A DNA stretch of 64,000 nt from JAHEAO01 sp942492375 (GTDB lineage: Bacteria > Pseudomonadota > Alphaproteobacteria > Rhodobacterales > Rhodobacteraceae): positions 62,001 through 126,000 of the forward strand of contig CALOEL010000012.1 of NCBI GenBank assembly GCA_942492375.1, given 5' to 3'. Position 1 is the first letter of the stretch. Every line of letters starts with the position of its first letter. Below are positions 1 to 9,256 of the stretch, one piece after another. A model generated the notes under the pieces. The model was not told the origin of the DNA. It saw only the letters and a list, made by a program, of their open reading frames with translations, and ran no database searches. The position numbers and the translations under genes were made by a program.

Positions 1-1
1 A

Positions 2-655
2 GAATTCGAGGAGCCAAAGCTGAGCGGCACCCAGAAACTGGTTCTGATCCTGTTTTTCGCGACCTTTGCCGTGATGATCTGGGGGGTCTCCAGCCAGGGA
101 TGGTGGATGGCCCGGATGGGCGCGCTGTTCTTCGGCATGGCCATCGTCGTCGGGCTGGTCGCGCGGATGGGCGAAAAGGCGCTGACGTCGTCCTTTGTGG
201 AAGGTGCCAAGGATCTGCTGGGGGTGGCCCTGGTGATCGGTCTGGCGCGCGGCATTGTCGTGATCATGGAGCAGGGCCTGATTGCCGACACGATCCTGAA
301 CAGTGCCGCCGACACGCTTGGTGGCTTGCCTCAGATCGCGTTCATCAACCTGATGCTCTGGATCGAGATCGGGATGAGCTTCCTGGTGCCCTCGTCGTCC
401 GGCCTCGCCGTCCTGTCGATGCCGATCCTAGCACCATTGGGGGATTTCGCGGGTGTCGGCCGTGACCTCGTGGTGACCGCCTATCAATCGGCAAGTGGGC
501 TCGTGAACCTGATTACGCCCACCTCTGCGGTTGTGATTGGCGGTCTGGCCATCGGGCGCGTGTCGTTTGACCGCTGGCTCGTCTTTATCTGGCCCCTGCT
601 GCTGATCCTCGTCGTCTTCATCTCGGCCGGGATCAGCCTGGCCGCCATTCTCTGA
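2..655 (+). CDS. YfcC/DcuC-family transporter, C-terminal part (probable arginine/ornithine exchanger)
   Basis: The window opens inside this gene; only the last 217 residues are present. They contain about five hydrophobic membrane segments and the family-like stretches SFLVPSSSGLAVLSMP and LITPTSAVVIGGL. YfcC/DcuC-type carriers move dicarboxylates or amino acids across the inner membrane. The gene ends 22 bases before arcA and reads in the same direction, so it most likely supplies arginine to, and removes ornithine from, the deiminase pathway. The substrate is inferred from context only. Confidence 0.75.
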   Translation, partial: EFEEPKLSGTQKLVLILFFATFAVMIWGVSSQGWWMARMGALFFGMAIVVGLVARMGEKALTSSFVEGAKDLLGVALVIGLARGIVVIMEQGLIADTILNSAADTLGGLPQIAFINLMLWIEIGMSFLVPSSSGLAVLSMPILAPLGDFAGVGRDLVVTAYQSASGLVNLITPTSAVVIGGLAIGRVSFDRWLVFIWPLLLILVVFISAGISLAAIL

Positions 656-677
656 TTGAATAAAGGAGGCATCCCAG

Positions 678-1907
678 ATGTCCGAACTGAAATTGGGCGT
701 ACATTCCGAAGCCGGCACGTTGCGTCAGGTAATCGTATCGCCACCCGGTCTTGCGCATCGCCGCCTGACGCCGGACAACCGCGAAGATCTGCTATTTGAC
801 GATGTTTTCTGGGTCAAACAGGCGATCAAGGACCATGCCGTCTTTGCCGATATCATGCGCGGTGAGGGGATCGAGGTGCTGGACGCCATGGCGCTGCTGG
901 GCAAAACGCTCGACCTGTCGGACGCACGCGCCTGGGTTCTCGACCACCGCATCACCCGCAATGACGTCGGCGTCGGGATGCGGGACGAACTGCGCGCCTG
1001 GATGGAGTCTCTCTCCGGCGCCGATCTCGCGAGATTTCTTGTGGGCGGTATCAGGGTGGACGATCTGCCATTCACGCCTTCCGGCATGTTCGGCAGCTAC
1101 CTTGGCCTGCATGGTTTCGTGCTGCCGCCGCTACCGAATTTCATCTTTACCCGTGACAATTCGGCTTGGGTCTATGGCGGCGTCAGCCTGAACCCGATGC
1201 ATTTCGCCGCGCGGCGGCCCGAAACGCTGCTGATGGCGGCAGTCTATCGGTTTCACCCGTCCTTTGCCGGGCAGGCGCGCGTCTGGTTCGGCGATCCGAC
1301 GCGGGAATTCGGCACCGCCACGTTGGAAGGCGGTGACATTATGCCGATCGGCCACGGCGTCGTCATGGTCGGCATGGGCGAACGCTCGACCCCGCAGGCG
1401 GTGGGCCAGTTGGCTGAGGCGTTGTTCGAGGGTGGCGACGTGACGCGCGTCATCGCCTGCCAGATGCCCAGTTCGCGCGCAGCGATGCATCTGGACACCG
1501 TTTTCACCCATTGCGGCGGCGATGTCGTGACCACGTTCAAGGAAGTGGCGGATGCCATTACCTGCTATGACCTGCGCCCGGGTGCCGGCAAGGCGGCGCT
1601 CGATATCCGTCGCGACGCCCGCCACCTGTTCGAGATCACGGCGGAGGTCCTGGGCTACAAGAAACTGCATCTGGTGCCCACCGGCGGGGCCGACGCGGCT
1701 GAGCAATCGCGCGAACAGTGGAATGACGGCAACAACGTGCTGGCGCTGCGCCCCGGCGTCGTCATCGGCTATGACCGCAACGACGATACCAACGCCGCCC
1801 TCAAGGAGGCCGGGATCGAGGTGCTGGCCATCCCCGGCGCCGAACTGGGCCGCGGCAGGGGCGGCAGCCATTGCATGAGCTGCCCGACGATCCGCGACGC
1901 CATCTGA
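678..1907 (+). CDS. arcA: arginine deiminase
   Basis: Hydrolyses L-arginine to citrulline and ammonia, the first step of the arginine deiminase pathway in the cytoplasm. The 409-residue length is normal. Family motifs include FTRDNSAW (about residue 160), the EGGD loop (about 218), the HLDTVFTHC catalytic-His region (about 272) and the C-terminal GGSHCMSCP segment carrying the nucleophilic cysteine. An aaaggagg ribosome site sits 9 bases before the ATG. It is the second gene of an operon with a transporter before it and arcB and arcC after it, the usual set for making ATP from arginine when respiration is limited. Confidence 0.97.
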   Translation: MSELKLGVHSEAGTLRQVIVSPPGLAHRRLTPDNREDLLFDDVFWVKQAIKDHAVFADIMRGEGIEVLDAMALLGKTLDLSDARAWVLDHRITRNDVGVGMRDELRAWMESLSGADLARFLVGGIRVDDLPFTPSGMFGSYLGLHGFVLPPLPNFIFTRDNSAWVYGGVSLNPMHFAARRPETLLMAAVYRFHPSFAGQARVWFGDPTREFGTATLEGGDIMPIGHGVVMVGMGERSTPQAVGQLAEALFEGGDVTRVIACQMPSSRAAMHLDTVFTHCGGDVVTTFKEVADAITCYDLRPGAGKAALDIRRDARHLFEITAEVLGYKKLHLVPTGGADAAEQSREQWNDGNNVLALRPGVVIGYDRNDDTNAALKEAGIEVLAIPGAELGRGRGGSHCMSCPTIRDAI

Positions 1908-1931
1908 ACCATCCGACGACAAGGAAACCCC

Positions 1932-2933
1932 ATGTCCTACAACCTTAGAAACCGCCATTTCCTGACGCTGCGCGACTTCACCCCGCAGGAAATCGGCTTT
2001 CTGCTGAAACTTTCCGCCGACCTGAAGACCGCCAAGTATGCGGGCACCGAAGTGCCGCGCCTGAACGGCAAGGAGATCGCGCTGATCTTCGAGAAAGACA
2101 GCACCCGCACCCGCGTCGGGTTCGAGGTGGCCGCCCATGACCAAGGCGCGCACGTGACCTATCTCGGGCCGTCGGGGTCGCATCTGGGCAAGAAGGAGAC
2201 CGTCAAGGACACCGCCCGCGTGCTGGGCCGGGTCTATGACGCGATCGAGTACCGGGGCTTTGGCCAGCCCATCGTCGAGACATTGGCAAAATACGCGGGC
2301 GTGCCCGTCTACAACGGTCTGACCGACGAATTCCACCCGACACAGATCCTCGCCGATTTCCTGACAATGCAGGAACATTCCGACAAGCCGCTGCGCGAGA
2401 TCGCCTATTGCTTCATGGGCGATGCGGGCAACAACATGGGTGACAGCCTGCTGATCGGCGGGGCCAAGATGGGCATGGATGTGCGGCTCTGCGCCCCCGA
2501 AGCGTGCTGGCCCACGAGGGCAATTCGCGATGAGGCGCAGGCCATCGCGGAGGAGACCGGCGCGCGGATCACGATCACCGAGGATATCGACGCTGCCGTG
2601 AAAGGGGTGGATTTCATCTACACCGACGTGTGGGTGTCGATGGGCGAGCCCAAGGAGAAATGGGCAGAGCGCATCGAGCTGCTCTTGCCCTATCAGGTCA
2701 ATGCGGAGGTCATGGCGAAAACCGGCAATCCGCGCACCAAGTTCATGCATTGCCTGCCCGCGTTCCACAACGCCGATACCGAAACCGGCGCCGAGATCGC
2801 CGAGCTTTTCGGCATCACCGCGATGGAGGTGACGGAAGAGGTGTTCGAAAGCCCGGCCTCGATCGTGTTCGATCAGGCCGAGAACCGGCTGCACACGATC
2901 AAGGCGGTGCTCGTCGCCACGCTTGGAACGTAA
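1932..2933 (+). CDS. arcB: ornithine carbamoyltransferase (catabolic)
   Basis: Phosphorolyses citrulline to ornithine and carbamoyl phosphate in the deiminase pathway. The 333-residue length fits the family. The carbamoyl-phosphate loop is present as STRTRVGFE (about residue 57) and the ornithine/catalytic Cys loop as HCLPAFHN (about 272). The gene starts 24 bases after arcA and is followed at 4 bases by arcC. A catabolic rather than biosynthetic role is inferred from that operon position; sequence alone does not separate the two. Confidence 0.95.
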   Translation: MSYNLRNRHFLTLRDFTPQEIGFLLKLSADLKTAKYAGTEVPRLNGKEIALIFEKDSTRTRVGFEVAAHDQGAHVTYLGPSGSHLGKKETVKDTARVLGRVYDAIEYRGFGQPIVETLAKYAGVPVYNGLTDEFHPTQILADFLTMQEHSDKPLREIAYCFMGDAGNNMGDSLLIGGAKMGMDVRLCAPEACWPTRAIRDEAQAIAEETGARITITEDIDAAVKGVDFIYTDVWVSMGEPKEKWAERIELLLPYQVNAEVMAKTGNPRTKFMHCLPAFHNADTETGAEIAELFGITAMEVTEEVFESPASIVFDQAENRLHTIKAVLVATLGT

Positions 2934-2937
2934 GGCC

Positions 2938-3849
2938 ATGCTGGTTGTCGCAGCCCTGGGGGGCAATGCCCTGTTGCGCCGGGGCGAGCCGCTGACCGCC
3001 GAGGCGCAGCGGACCAACGTCGCCGGTGCGGCAGATGCGCTGGCGCAGATCATCCGCGCCGGACACAGGCTGGTCATCACCCACGGCAACGGCCCGCAGA
3101 TCGGCCTGCTTGCGCTGCAGGGCGCGGCCTACAAGCCCGACGAGGTGTTTCCCCTCGACGTGCTGGGCGCCGAGACCGATGGAATGATCGGCTACATGAT
3201 CGAACAGGCGCTCGAGAACGCCCTCGGTCACGACCGCCCGGTGGCCACGCTGCTGACCCAGATCGAGGTCGACCCCAAGGATCCGGCATTCGACAGGCCA
3301 ACCAAGTTCATCGGCCCGGTATATGACAAAACCGAAGCTGAGCGGCTGGCCGAAGCGCCCGGCTGGAGCATTGCGGCCGACGGTGCGCATTGGCGGCGTG
3401 TGGTGCCGTCGCCGATGCCCAGTGACATTCCCGACCTGAAGGTGCTGCAACTGCTGCTCGGTCATGACGTCACGCTGATCTGTGCGGGTGGTGGCGGCAT
3501 TCCGGTTGTCCGGCGTGCCGACGGTTCGCTGATCGGGATCGAGGCGGTGATCGACAAGGATCATGCGACGGCGCTTCTGGCCCACAAGTTGAAGGCCGAT
3601 GCCCTGCTGTTGCTGACGGATGTCGAGGCTGTGTTCCGCGATTTCGGCACTAATACACAGGCGGCGATAAGGCAATTGTCACCGGAGGACGCAGTGCGCC
3701 TAGACCTGCCCGACGGGTCGATGGCACCGAAAGTGGCAGCCGCTGCGACATTCGTCTCGGGGCGCGACCGTTTCGCCTGCGTGGGCCGCCTGGAAGACGC
3801 TCTTGCCATGCTGGAGGGCCGCGCAGGGACGATGATCGCAAACACCTGA
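2938..3849 (+). CDS. arcC: carbamate kinase
   Basis: Transfers the phosphate of carbamoyl phosphate to ADP, giving ATP, ammonia and CO2, the energy-yielding step of the pathway. The 303-residue protein starts with the nucleotide-binding ALGGNALL, then HGNGPQIG (about residue 46), CAGGGGIPV (about 182) and IDKDHATALLA (about 206). A longer reading from a TTG at 2923 overlaps arcB; the ATG at 2938, just after the arcB stop and next to an aaggcc stretch, is the better start. Confidence 0.95.
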   Translation: MLVVAALGGNALLRRGEPLTAEAQRTNVAGAADALAQIIRAGHRLVITHGNGPQIGLLALQGAAYKPDEVFPLDVLGAETDGMIGYMIEQALENALGHDRPVATLLTQIEVDPKDPAFDRPTKFIGPVYDKTEAERLAEAPGWSIAADGAHWRRVVPSPMPSDIPDLKVLQLLLGHDVTLICAGGGGIPVVRRADGSLIGIEAVIDKDHATALLAHKLKADALLLLTDVEAVFRDFGTNTQAAIRQLSPEDAVRLDLPDGSMAPKVAAAATFVSGRDRFACVGRLEDALAMLEGRAGTMIANT

Positions 3850-3867
3850 AACCAAGGAGGACCAACC

Positions 3868-4638
3868 ATGAAACGTCTGAAAGAGAAAGTCGCCCTGATC
3901 ACCGGCGGTGCGGCAGGCATCGGTCTGGAAACCGCGCGGCTCTTCTTGAGTGAGGGGGCCAACGTCACGCTTGTGGACCTCCACGATGACGACCTGTCGG
4001 ATGCTGCGCGGGATCTGGGTAGTCCGGACGACCTGCTGACAATCGCAGCCGATGTCTCCTCGGTCGAGGATTGCAAGAGATACGTCGCGCAGACCGTCGA
4101 GACGTTCGGGCGCATCGACGTGTTCTTCAACAATGCCGGAATCGAAGGTAAGGTCGCGCCGCTCGCCGACCAGAAAATCGAGGATTTCGACCGCGTGATA
4201 GCGGTAAATGTGCGCGGCGCGTTCCTTGGGCTGCAGCATGTCCTGCCGATGATGACTGGACAGAAATACGGCAGCGTGATCAACATGTCGTCGATTGCGG
4301 GCCTCAAGGGCAGCCCGAATGTCGCGCCCTACATCACGTCGAAACATGCCGTCGTCGGTTTGACGCGCGCCGCCGCGATAGAGGTCGCAAGGCACAACGT
4401 GCGCGTCAACTCCGTGCATCCCTCGCCGGTCAACACGCGGATGATGCGGTCGCTGGAGGAAGGGTTCAATCCCGGCCACGGCGACGAGGTGAAGCAACAG
4501 CTTGCCGAAACGATCCCGCTGGGTCGATACGGCGAAAGCCTCGATATCGCCAATCTGGTCCTGTTCCTCGCCTCCGACGAGTCCGCCTTCATCACCGGGG
4601 CACAATATCCCGTCGATGGCGGCATGGCGGCGAGCTGA
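3868..4638 (+). CDS. SDR-family NAD(P)-dependent oxidoreductase
   Basis: A 256-residue classical short-chain dehydrogenase. It has the TGGAAGIG cofactor loop near residue 12, NNAG near 90, the catalytic Ser in MSSIAG and the YITSK Tyr-Lys pair near 154, and ends in the usual PVDGGMAAS. A good aaggagg ribosome site precedes the ATG. It follows arcC by 18 bases on the same strand and so looks co-transcribed with the arc genes, although an SDR is not a standard member of that pathway. The substrate cannot be told from the sequence. Confidence 0.9.
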   Translation: MKRLKEKVALITGGAAGIGLETARLFLSEGANVTLVDLHDDDLSDAARDLGSPDDLLTIAADVSSVEDCKRYVAQTVETFGRIDVFFNNAGIEGKVAPLADQKIEDFDRVIAVNVRGAFLGLQHVLPMMTGQKYGSVINMSSIAGLKGSPNVAPYITSKHAVVGLTRAAAIEVARHNVRVNSVHPSPVNTRMMRSLEEGFNPGHGDEVKQQLAETIPLGRYGESLDIANLVLFLASDESAFITGAQYPVDGGMAAS

Positions 4639-4681
4639 TCGGTCCTGCCCGCAAAGGTCTGGAACCTGTTGCTGGGGGCTG

Positions 4682-5725
4682 TCAGGTCGCCGTAAATGTC
4701 CCGACCCCAAGTGCTGCGTTCGTGCGCGCAATCGACGCCGATCCGTCGCGCTCGGCTTCCGTCAGGGCGCGGATCGCGTCGATGGTTTCGGGGATCACGA
4801 TGGCCTGGTTATCGACCATGTAGGCATAGAACAGCTCGTCGCCCTCGACCTTCAGCATGTCTTCCCACAGCGCCACCTCGTAGAGGCTGTCGTTGGGGCG
4901 TCCGAAGTCCGCCATCATCTCCTTGACCGCGTTAAGGGCGCCCAGCCCGTCCGCCATCCGGATCAACGCGATGCGGGAGGAGGCGCGGAACGCTTCCAGC
5001 ACCTCGTCCTTGGAGGCCTTGCGCGGCATCCTGACCGACCAGTAGTGCAGATGGGCAAGGGTCTGCGGCACCTTCACGGCCATCGTCACCACATCGAGAT
5101 CGGGGTCGACGCTTTGTGCATCCGGGCCCTGATGGCTGGGTATTTCGGGTTCGGGGACAAGCGTGTTCATAATCCCGCCCAGATGGCTTTCCCACGGGTC
5201 TGTGGCGCGGCGCAGGAGCGTTCCGCGCGCTGAGCCAAGGAGCCCTGCAACTTTCAGCGCTGTGAGGGTGCGGACGATCGAGGTCGTGTTGCAGGACACG
5301 ACGCGGGTGCTATCGCGCCCAATCGTGCTTGCATAGTTCGCTTCGGCGACGAAGGAATGGCCGGTCACTTCGTGCTTTTCGCCGCCATGAACGATGAACC
5401 GGATACCTCTTTCGCGGTAGATTTCGACGTTGCGCGCGGCGACTTTTTTCGGTGTGCAGTCCACCACGATGTCGGCAGAGGCGAGCAGGTCGTCGAGCCC
5501 TCCCGTCACGACGAGACCGCCTGCGCGCATGGCCGGGACGCGATCCGGATCGGCCGCGTAAAGCGCGAAGCCCTTCGTGGTCGCCATCCGGGCCCGCCAG
5601 TCGGCGACGACATCCGCCACGCCGACCAACTCCATGTCCTTCTGTACGGCAACCGCGTCTGCCACCCGTTTGCCGATCACGCCGTATCCGTTCACGGCCA
5701 CTCTGATCTGTTTTTCGTCTGTCAT
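4682..5725 (-). CDS. type II (archaeal-type) glyceraldehyde-3-phosphate dehydrogenase
   Basis: A 347-residue protein that begins RVAVNGYGVIGKRVADAV, a Rossmann cofactor site, and carries the catalytic-Cys motif SCNTTSIVR near residue 143 and the later HQGPD and VKVPQTLAHLH segments typical of the archaeal class II GAPDH family rather than the common bacterial GapA. It should oxidise glyceraldehyde-3-phosphate or a related aldehyde phosphate with NAD(P). The ATG at 5725 overlaps the cfa stop as ATGA, so it is translated with cfa; a longer reading upstream lies within cfa and is not used. The enzyme's substrate in this host is unproven. Confidence 0.85.
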   Translation of the reverse strand: MTDEKQIRVAVNGYGVIGKRVADAVAVQKDMELVGVADVVADWRARMATTKGFALYAADPDRVPAMRAGGLVVTGGLDDLLASADIVVDCTPKKVAARNVEIYRERGIRFIVHGGEKHEVTGHSFVAEANYASTIGRDSTRVVSCNTTSIVRTLTALKVAGLLGSARGTLLRRATDPWESHLGGIMNTLVPEPEIPSHQGPDAQSVDPDLDVVTMAVKVPQTLAHLHYWSVRMPRKASKDEVLEAFRASSRIALIRMADGLGALNAVKEMMADFGRPNDSLYEVALWEDMLKVEGDELFYAYMVDNQAIVIPETIDAIRALTEAERDGSASIARTNAALGVGTFTAT

Positions 5726-7077
5726 GATGCTCTCCCAGTGTTTGTATCGGGCGGTATATTCCCGGCGATCTGACATGCCTCGGTTTCGGCGATATAATTC
5801 CGGGTCAGCGGAACGGTCTCGCGCTGCTTGGCAAGCTGGATCTGGAAGACCATCAACCGTCCATTCCGGAACGCCGTTTCGCAGACAGCCAGGTAGAACT
5901 CCCACATCCGGCAGAACCGTTCGTCGTAGAGCGTTCGCGCGGTCTCACGTTCTGCGGCGAAGCGTCCGGACCAGTGGCGCAGTGTTTCGGCGTAATGCAA
6001 GCGCAGGACCTCGACATCCGTGACCCACATCCCCGACCGCTCTGCTGCCGCGATGGTTTCGGACAGAGTTGGCAGATAGCCGCCGGGGAAGATGTACTTC
6101 CGGATCCACGGATCGCTGCCGCCTTTGGGCGCCTTCGTGCCGATTGCGTGCAACAAGCCCACGCCATCGGCCTTGAGAACCCGCTGGAGCGTTCCGAAAA
6201 ACGCATCGAACCCGCTGCGGCCCACATGCTCGAACATGCCAACCGACACAACGCGGTCATACTGGCCCCGCTCTTGACGGTAGTCGCGCCGTTCGAAGGC
6301 GACCCGATCCGACAAGCCGGATCGCGCGGCACGGTCGCGGGCGGCGGCGATCTGTTCGGTCGAGAGGCTCAGGCCCGTGACCCGGGCCGCGTGTTTCTGA
6401 GCAAGCTCCATCGCCAGCCCGCCCCAGCCCGAGCCGATATCGAGAACCTCCAGCCCGGGCCGCAGCAGCAGCTTTGCCGCGATATGCCTTTTCTTGAGGG
6501 CCTGGGCCTCGTCGAGGGTTTCGTCGCCAGTCGCGAAGTAGGCGCAGGAATATTGCCGGTCCGCATCGAGAAAGAGGTCATAGAGTTCGGTCGAAATGTC
6601 ATAGTGATGCGCCACGTTCGCATGGGACCGGCTGATCGGATTGTGATGTAGCCTGCGCGCCATGAACGCGTCCAGCAAGCCGATCAAGCGCATGCCGGGC
6701 AACGCGTCGATGGTATCCATGTCGGACGTGCAAATCGAGAGAAGGTCGCGCAGGCTGCCCGCCTCGATGCGCAGCGTCCCGTCCATATAGGCCTCGCCAA
6801 GCGCGAGGCTGGGGTTCGCAAGCAGTTTCGCAGGCAGCGCCCTGTCGGTCAAACGCGCAGAAACGGCGGGTTCGCCGCCGGGACCAAAATGCCACGTCTC
6901 GCCGCAGGGATCGTAAATGGTGAGGCGTCCGTTTTGAACGAGGCGGCGCAGCGCTTTGGCGAGCAGCCACATGGCCGCGCGTCCCGGCGAGAAACGTCCT
7001 GGCGCAAATCGGCCGCCGTATTGTTCGAAGCGTTCGTCATGAGAGGTTTCGCTATTGGACATGATCGCTTGCTCCAT
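5722..7077 (-). CDS. cfa: cyclopropane-fatty-acyl-phospholipid synthase family protein
   Basis: Uses S-adenosylmethionine to methylenate or methylate unsaturated acyl chains of membrane phospholipids. The 451-residue protein has the SAM-binding motif VLDIGSGWGGLAMEL near residue 200, the YSCAYF segment before it and FPGGYLPT near 328, all typical of the Cfa family. The ATG at 7062 has a GGAG nine bases upstream and may be the true start instead of 7077. It is the first gene of a two-gene unit with the type II GAPDH. A YGTAAY-N16-CGTCTG promoter-like element lies upstream at 7125-7152. Confidence 0.9.
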   Translation of the reverse strand: MEQAIMSNSETSHDERFEQYGGRFAPGRFSPGRAAMWLLAKALRRLVQNGRLTIYDPCGETWHFGPGGEPAVSARLTDRALPAKLLANPSLALGEAYMDGTLRIEAGSLRDLLSICTSDMDTIDALPGMRLIGLLDAFMARRLHHNPISRSHANVAHHYDISTELYDLFLDADRQYSCAYFATGDETLDEAQALKKRHIAAKLLLRPGLEVLDIGSGWGGLAMELAQKHAARVTGLSLSTEQIAAARDRAARSGLSDRVAFERRDYRQERGQYDRVVSVGMFEHVGRSGFDAFFGTLQRVLKADGVGLLHAIGTKAPKGGSDPWIRKYIFPGGYLPTLSETIAAAERSGMWVTDVEVLRLHYAETLRHWSGRFAAERETARTLYDERFCRMWEFYLAVCETAFRNGRLMVFQIQLAKQRETVPLTRNYIAETEACQIAGNIPPDTNTGRAS

Positions 7078-7124
7078 CTCACTTTTCGTCCAAAGGCGGC
7101 GTCAACGGCCGCTTTCAGGTAAAA

Positions 7125-7152
7125 CAGACGGAAGACGACAAGGTTCATTACA
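7125..7152 (-). promoter_or_regulatory. candidate ECF-type promoter of cfa-gap
   Basis: On the minus strand this reads TGTAAT, 16 bases, CGTCTG. The same arrangement occurs upstream of the ECF sigma gene next door (7990-8017), at 9991-10018 and at 17122-17149. ECF promoters commonly have an AAC-type -35 and a CGTC-type -10. Assignment to a given sigma factor is inference. Confidence 0.6.
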
Positions 7153-7302
7153 GAGCGACGGCTGCCGACCCGGTGCCCGGCGCTGGACAGGTGTGTGCAG
7201 GCTGAACATTTGGAAGACGGATCGGCGTGTCCTCGCTGATGGATTACAGACTGCGATCCTGAATTGCGGACACGCGGTGAGAGAAGGCCAGGGCATCTCG
7301 AC

Positions 7303-7971
7303 TCAGTCCGTCGTTTTAGCTCCGGCCTCGTCCTTCAGCGCCTGAAAACGCGCGCGGACCTTTTCTGCGGCGTCGCAATCGCAATCGAGAAAGCCATGTA
7401 CCGGGCAGGTCAGGCACATCTGTTCCAACCTTGTCTTCAATGCCTGCCGGCCACGGTGAAGACGGACCGTGAGGTTGTTCAAGGTGATGCCGAGGTCTTT
7501 GGCGACAGCCTCGCGCGGCTGCTCCTGAAGATCGACGCGCCAGATCACTTCGGCGTATTCCGGCTTCAGGGTTGGCAACAGCTTGTAGAGACAGTTGCAT
7601 ATCGCCTCATCGAGTTCTTCGTCGAACCCGTCTTGGAAGCTGTCCAGGTCGGTTGGGGCCATCACCACCTCCCTCTGACGCTGCCGCGCAACCTTGCGAC
7701 CGTAATCCGCAATCGACGACGCCAGGATCTGACTGAGCCAGCCGCGAACGGCGCGCACATCGCGTAGTTGCTCGGAGCGGTCTATGGCCCGCAGCATGAA
7801 CGTTTGCAGGACATCCTCGGCGGCGTCCGCATCGCCCAGCCGTCGAAGCAGGAAACGCAGGATATGCTGACGGCCTTCCACCAGCGCACGACGCACAGCG
7901 GCATCCGCGACCTTGGCGGCTGCATCGCGCAGATATTCTACGGAAGAGCGGTGTTTGCGGTCCTCATTCAT
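7303..7971 (-). CDS. ECF sigma factor with CxC linker and C-terminal cysteine cluster (ECF1)
   Basis: A 222-residue sigma-70 family protein of the ECF class. Region 2 spans about residues 28-95 (EDVLQTFMLRAI, RGWLSQILASSIADY) and region 4 about 130-182 (helix-turn-helix around EAVAKDLGITLNNLTVRLHRG). Between them is CNC at 125-127, and after region 4 comes C-x2-C-x7-C-x-C at residues 186-199. A CxC linker plus Cys-rich tail is the layout described for CorE-like, metal-responsive ECF factors; membership in that group is inferred from layout only. No anti-sigma gene is adjacent, which fits a sigma factor that senses its signal directly. A promoter-like element 19 bases before the start suggests autoregulation. 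Confidence 0.88.
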   Translation of the reverse strand: MNEDRKHRSSVEYLRDAAAKVADAAVRRALVEGRQHILRFLLRRLGDADAAEDVLQTFMLRAIDRSEQLRDVRAVRGWLSQILASSIADYGRKVARQRQREVVMAPTDLDSFQDGFDEELDEAICNCLYKLLPTLKPEYAEVIWRVDLQEQPREAVAKDLGITLNNLTVRLHRGRQALKTRLEQMCLTCPVHGFLDCDCDAAEKVRARFQALKDEAGAKTTD

Positions 7972-7989
7972 AATGCACCTCTGCAGAGT

Positions 7990-8017
7990 AAGACGCCGAA
8001 GCCCCGGAAACGTTACA
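7990..8017 (-). promoter_or_regulatory. candidate ECF-type autoregulatory promoter of ECF1
   Basis: The minus strand reads TGTAAC, 16 bases, CGTCTT, ending 18 bases before the ECF1 start codon, which leaves room for a short leader with a gaggt ribosome site. The same spacing and core bases occur at three other places in the window. ECF factors usually activate their own gene, so this copy points to ECF1 as the reader of the motif. Confidence 0.65.
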
Positions 8018-8222
8018 GCGTCAGGGTGTTTCTCTTGCTTCGATTGTTTGCGGTTCTGTCATGGCTTGCGCCGGGTCTCGAAGGATCGGAGCCTCGGCCA
8101 GTGCCCTCTGGCCTTTCCGGCGTAAGGTCTCGGCTGGCGCAACGTCTTCTTGATTCGCCCCTGAGTTGGCACATCGGAAAATTCTGCAATTGCCGCCACT
8201 TCTGATCCAAAAAGGAAATTCG

Positions 8223-9104
8223 ATGTCGCCGACCGTCATAACCAAGATCGTTCTGGCCATGTTCCTGTGGGCGGCGTGCTTTCCGCTGATCACTGCGGGG
8301 CTGCAATACGCGCCGCATCTGACCTTTGCGACAATGCGCGCAGTTCTGGCCGGAGTGGTTCTGGTGGGTTTGGCCATGATCTTGCGCAGACCGTTTCCGC
8401 GCGGCGCGCGCATATGGGTGACTCTGGCTGTCGTCGGTCTTGGGGCGACCAGTCTGGGGTTTCTGGGCATGTTTCATGCGGCCGAGTTCGTGTCTCCGGG
8501 CCTCGCCACCGTCATCGCCAACACGCAGCCCCTGCTTGCGGCGATACTGGGGGTCGCATGGCTTGGCGAACGGTTGCCGAGGATCGGCTGGATCGGCCTT
8601 TCGGTCGGCTTTGCGGGGATCCTCGTGATCGCCCTGCCGCAACTGCTCGCCGGGGGGCAGGAAGGCTCGGCCATCGGGTTCGCCTATATCGTTCTGGCCG
8701 CGGTTGGTGTGACCATCAGTAACGTGGCGATCAAGTCCATCGCGGACAAGGTGGACGGGCTTTTCGGAATGGGATTGCAGTTGCTCATCGGCAGCGTGCC
8801 GCTCGCCATCGCAGCCTTCGCGCTGGAAGATCTGACCGCCGTTCAGTGGAATTCCGTGTTCACGCTATCCTTGCTGGGGCTGGCCCTTTTCGGCTCGGCG
8901 CTCGTGTACTGGGTTTGGTTCTCGGTATTGGAAGAGGTCGAGCTGAACCGGGCGATCGTGTTCAGCTTTCTGGTCCCGATCTTCGGTCTTACGATTGGCG
9001 CGTCGTTCTTCGGGGAACGTCTGTCCGGCATTCAGTTATCCGGTATCGCGCTGGTTATTCTGGGGATCGTGTTCGTCAATCTCAAGGGCAGACCACAAGG
9101 GTAA
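8223..9104 (+). CDS. EamA/DMT-family transporter
   Basis: A 293-residue, roughly ten-segment inner-membrane protein with two EamA repeats (first about residues 8-130, second about 145-285). The second repeat ends in the typical GERLSGIQLSGIALVILGIV. Family members export metabolites or amino acids; no substrate can be assigned. The ATG at 8223 with aagga upstream is preferred over an earlier start at 8166 that lacks a ribosome site. It is transcribed divergently from ECF1, with 251 bases between them. Confidence 0.88.
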   Translation: MSPTVITKIVLAMFLWAACFPLITAGLQYAPHLTFATMRAVLAGVVLVGLAMILRRPFPRGARIWVTLAVVGLGATSLGFLGMFHAAEFVSPGLATVIANTQPLLAAILGVAWLGERLPRIGWIGLSVGFAGILVIALPQLLAGGQEGSAIGFAYIVLAAVGVTISNVAIKSIADKVDGLFGMGLQLLIGSVPLAIAAFALEDLTAVQWNSVFTLSLLGLALFGSALVYWVWFSVLEEVELNRAIVFSFLVPIFGLTIGASFFGERLSGIQLSGIALVILGIVFVNLKGRPQG

Positions 9105-9256
9105 CCGTACCGCGCCGAAGGGGAACTTTAAGCCAGCAGGATGCAGTGCGACATCTTGGCCATCGCCATCATCGTCGAAAGCCACCTTGTCGCAGGCGGA
9201 CAGGAAACTCATGCCTTCTGGAGCGGCGCGACGGGCTACAGCGCATTTGATCCATG

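Noticed and set aside
1131..3089. A 652-residue minus-strand reading
   Set aside because: It is the mirror of arcA and arcB, has no family motifs, and is the usual long antisense frame of high-GC genes.
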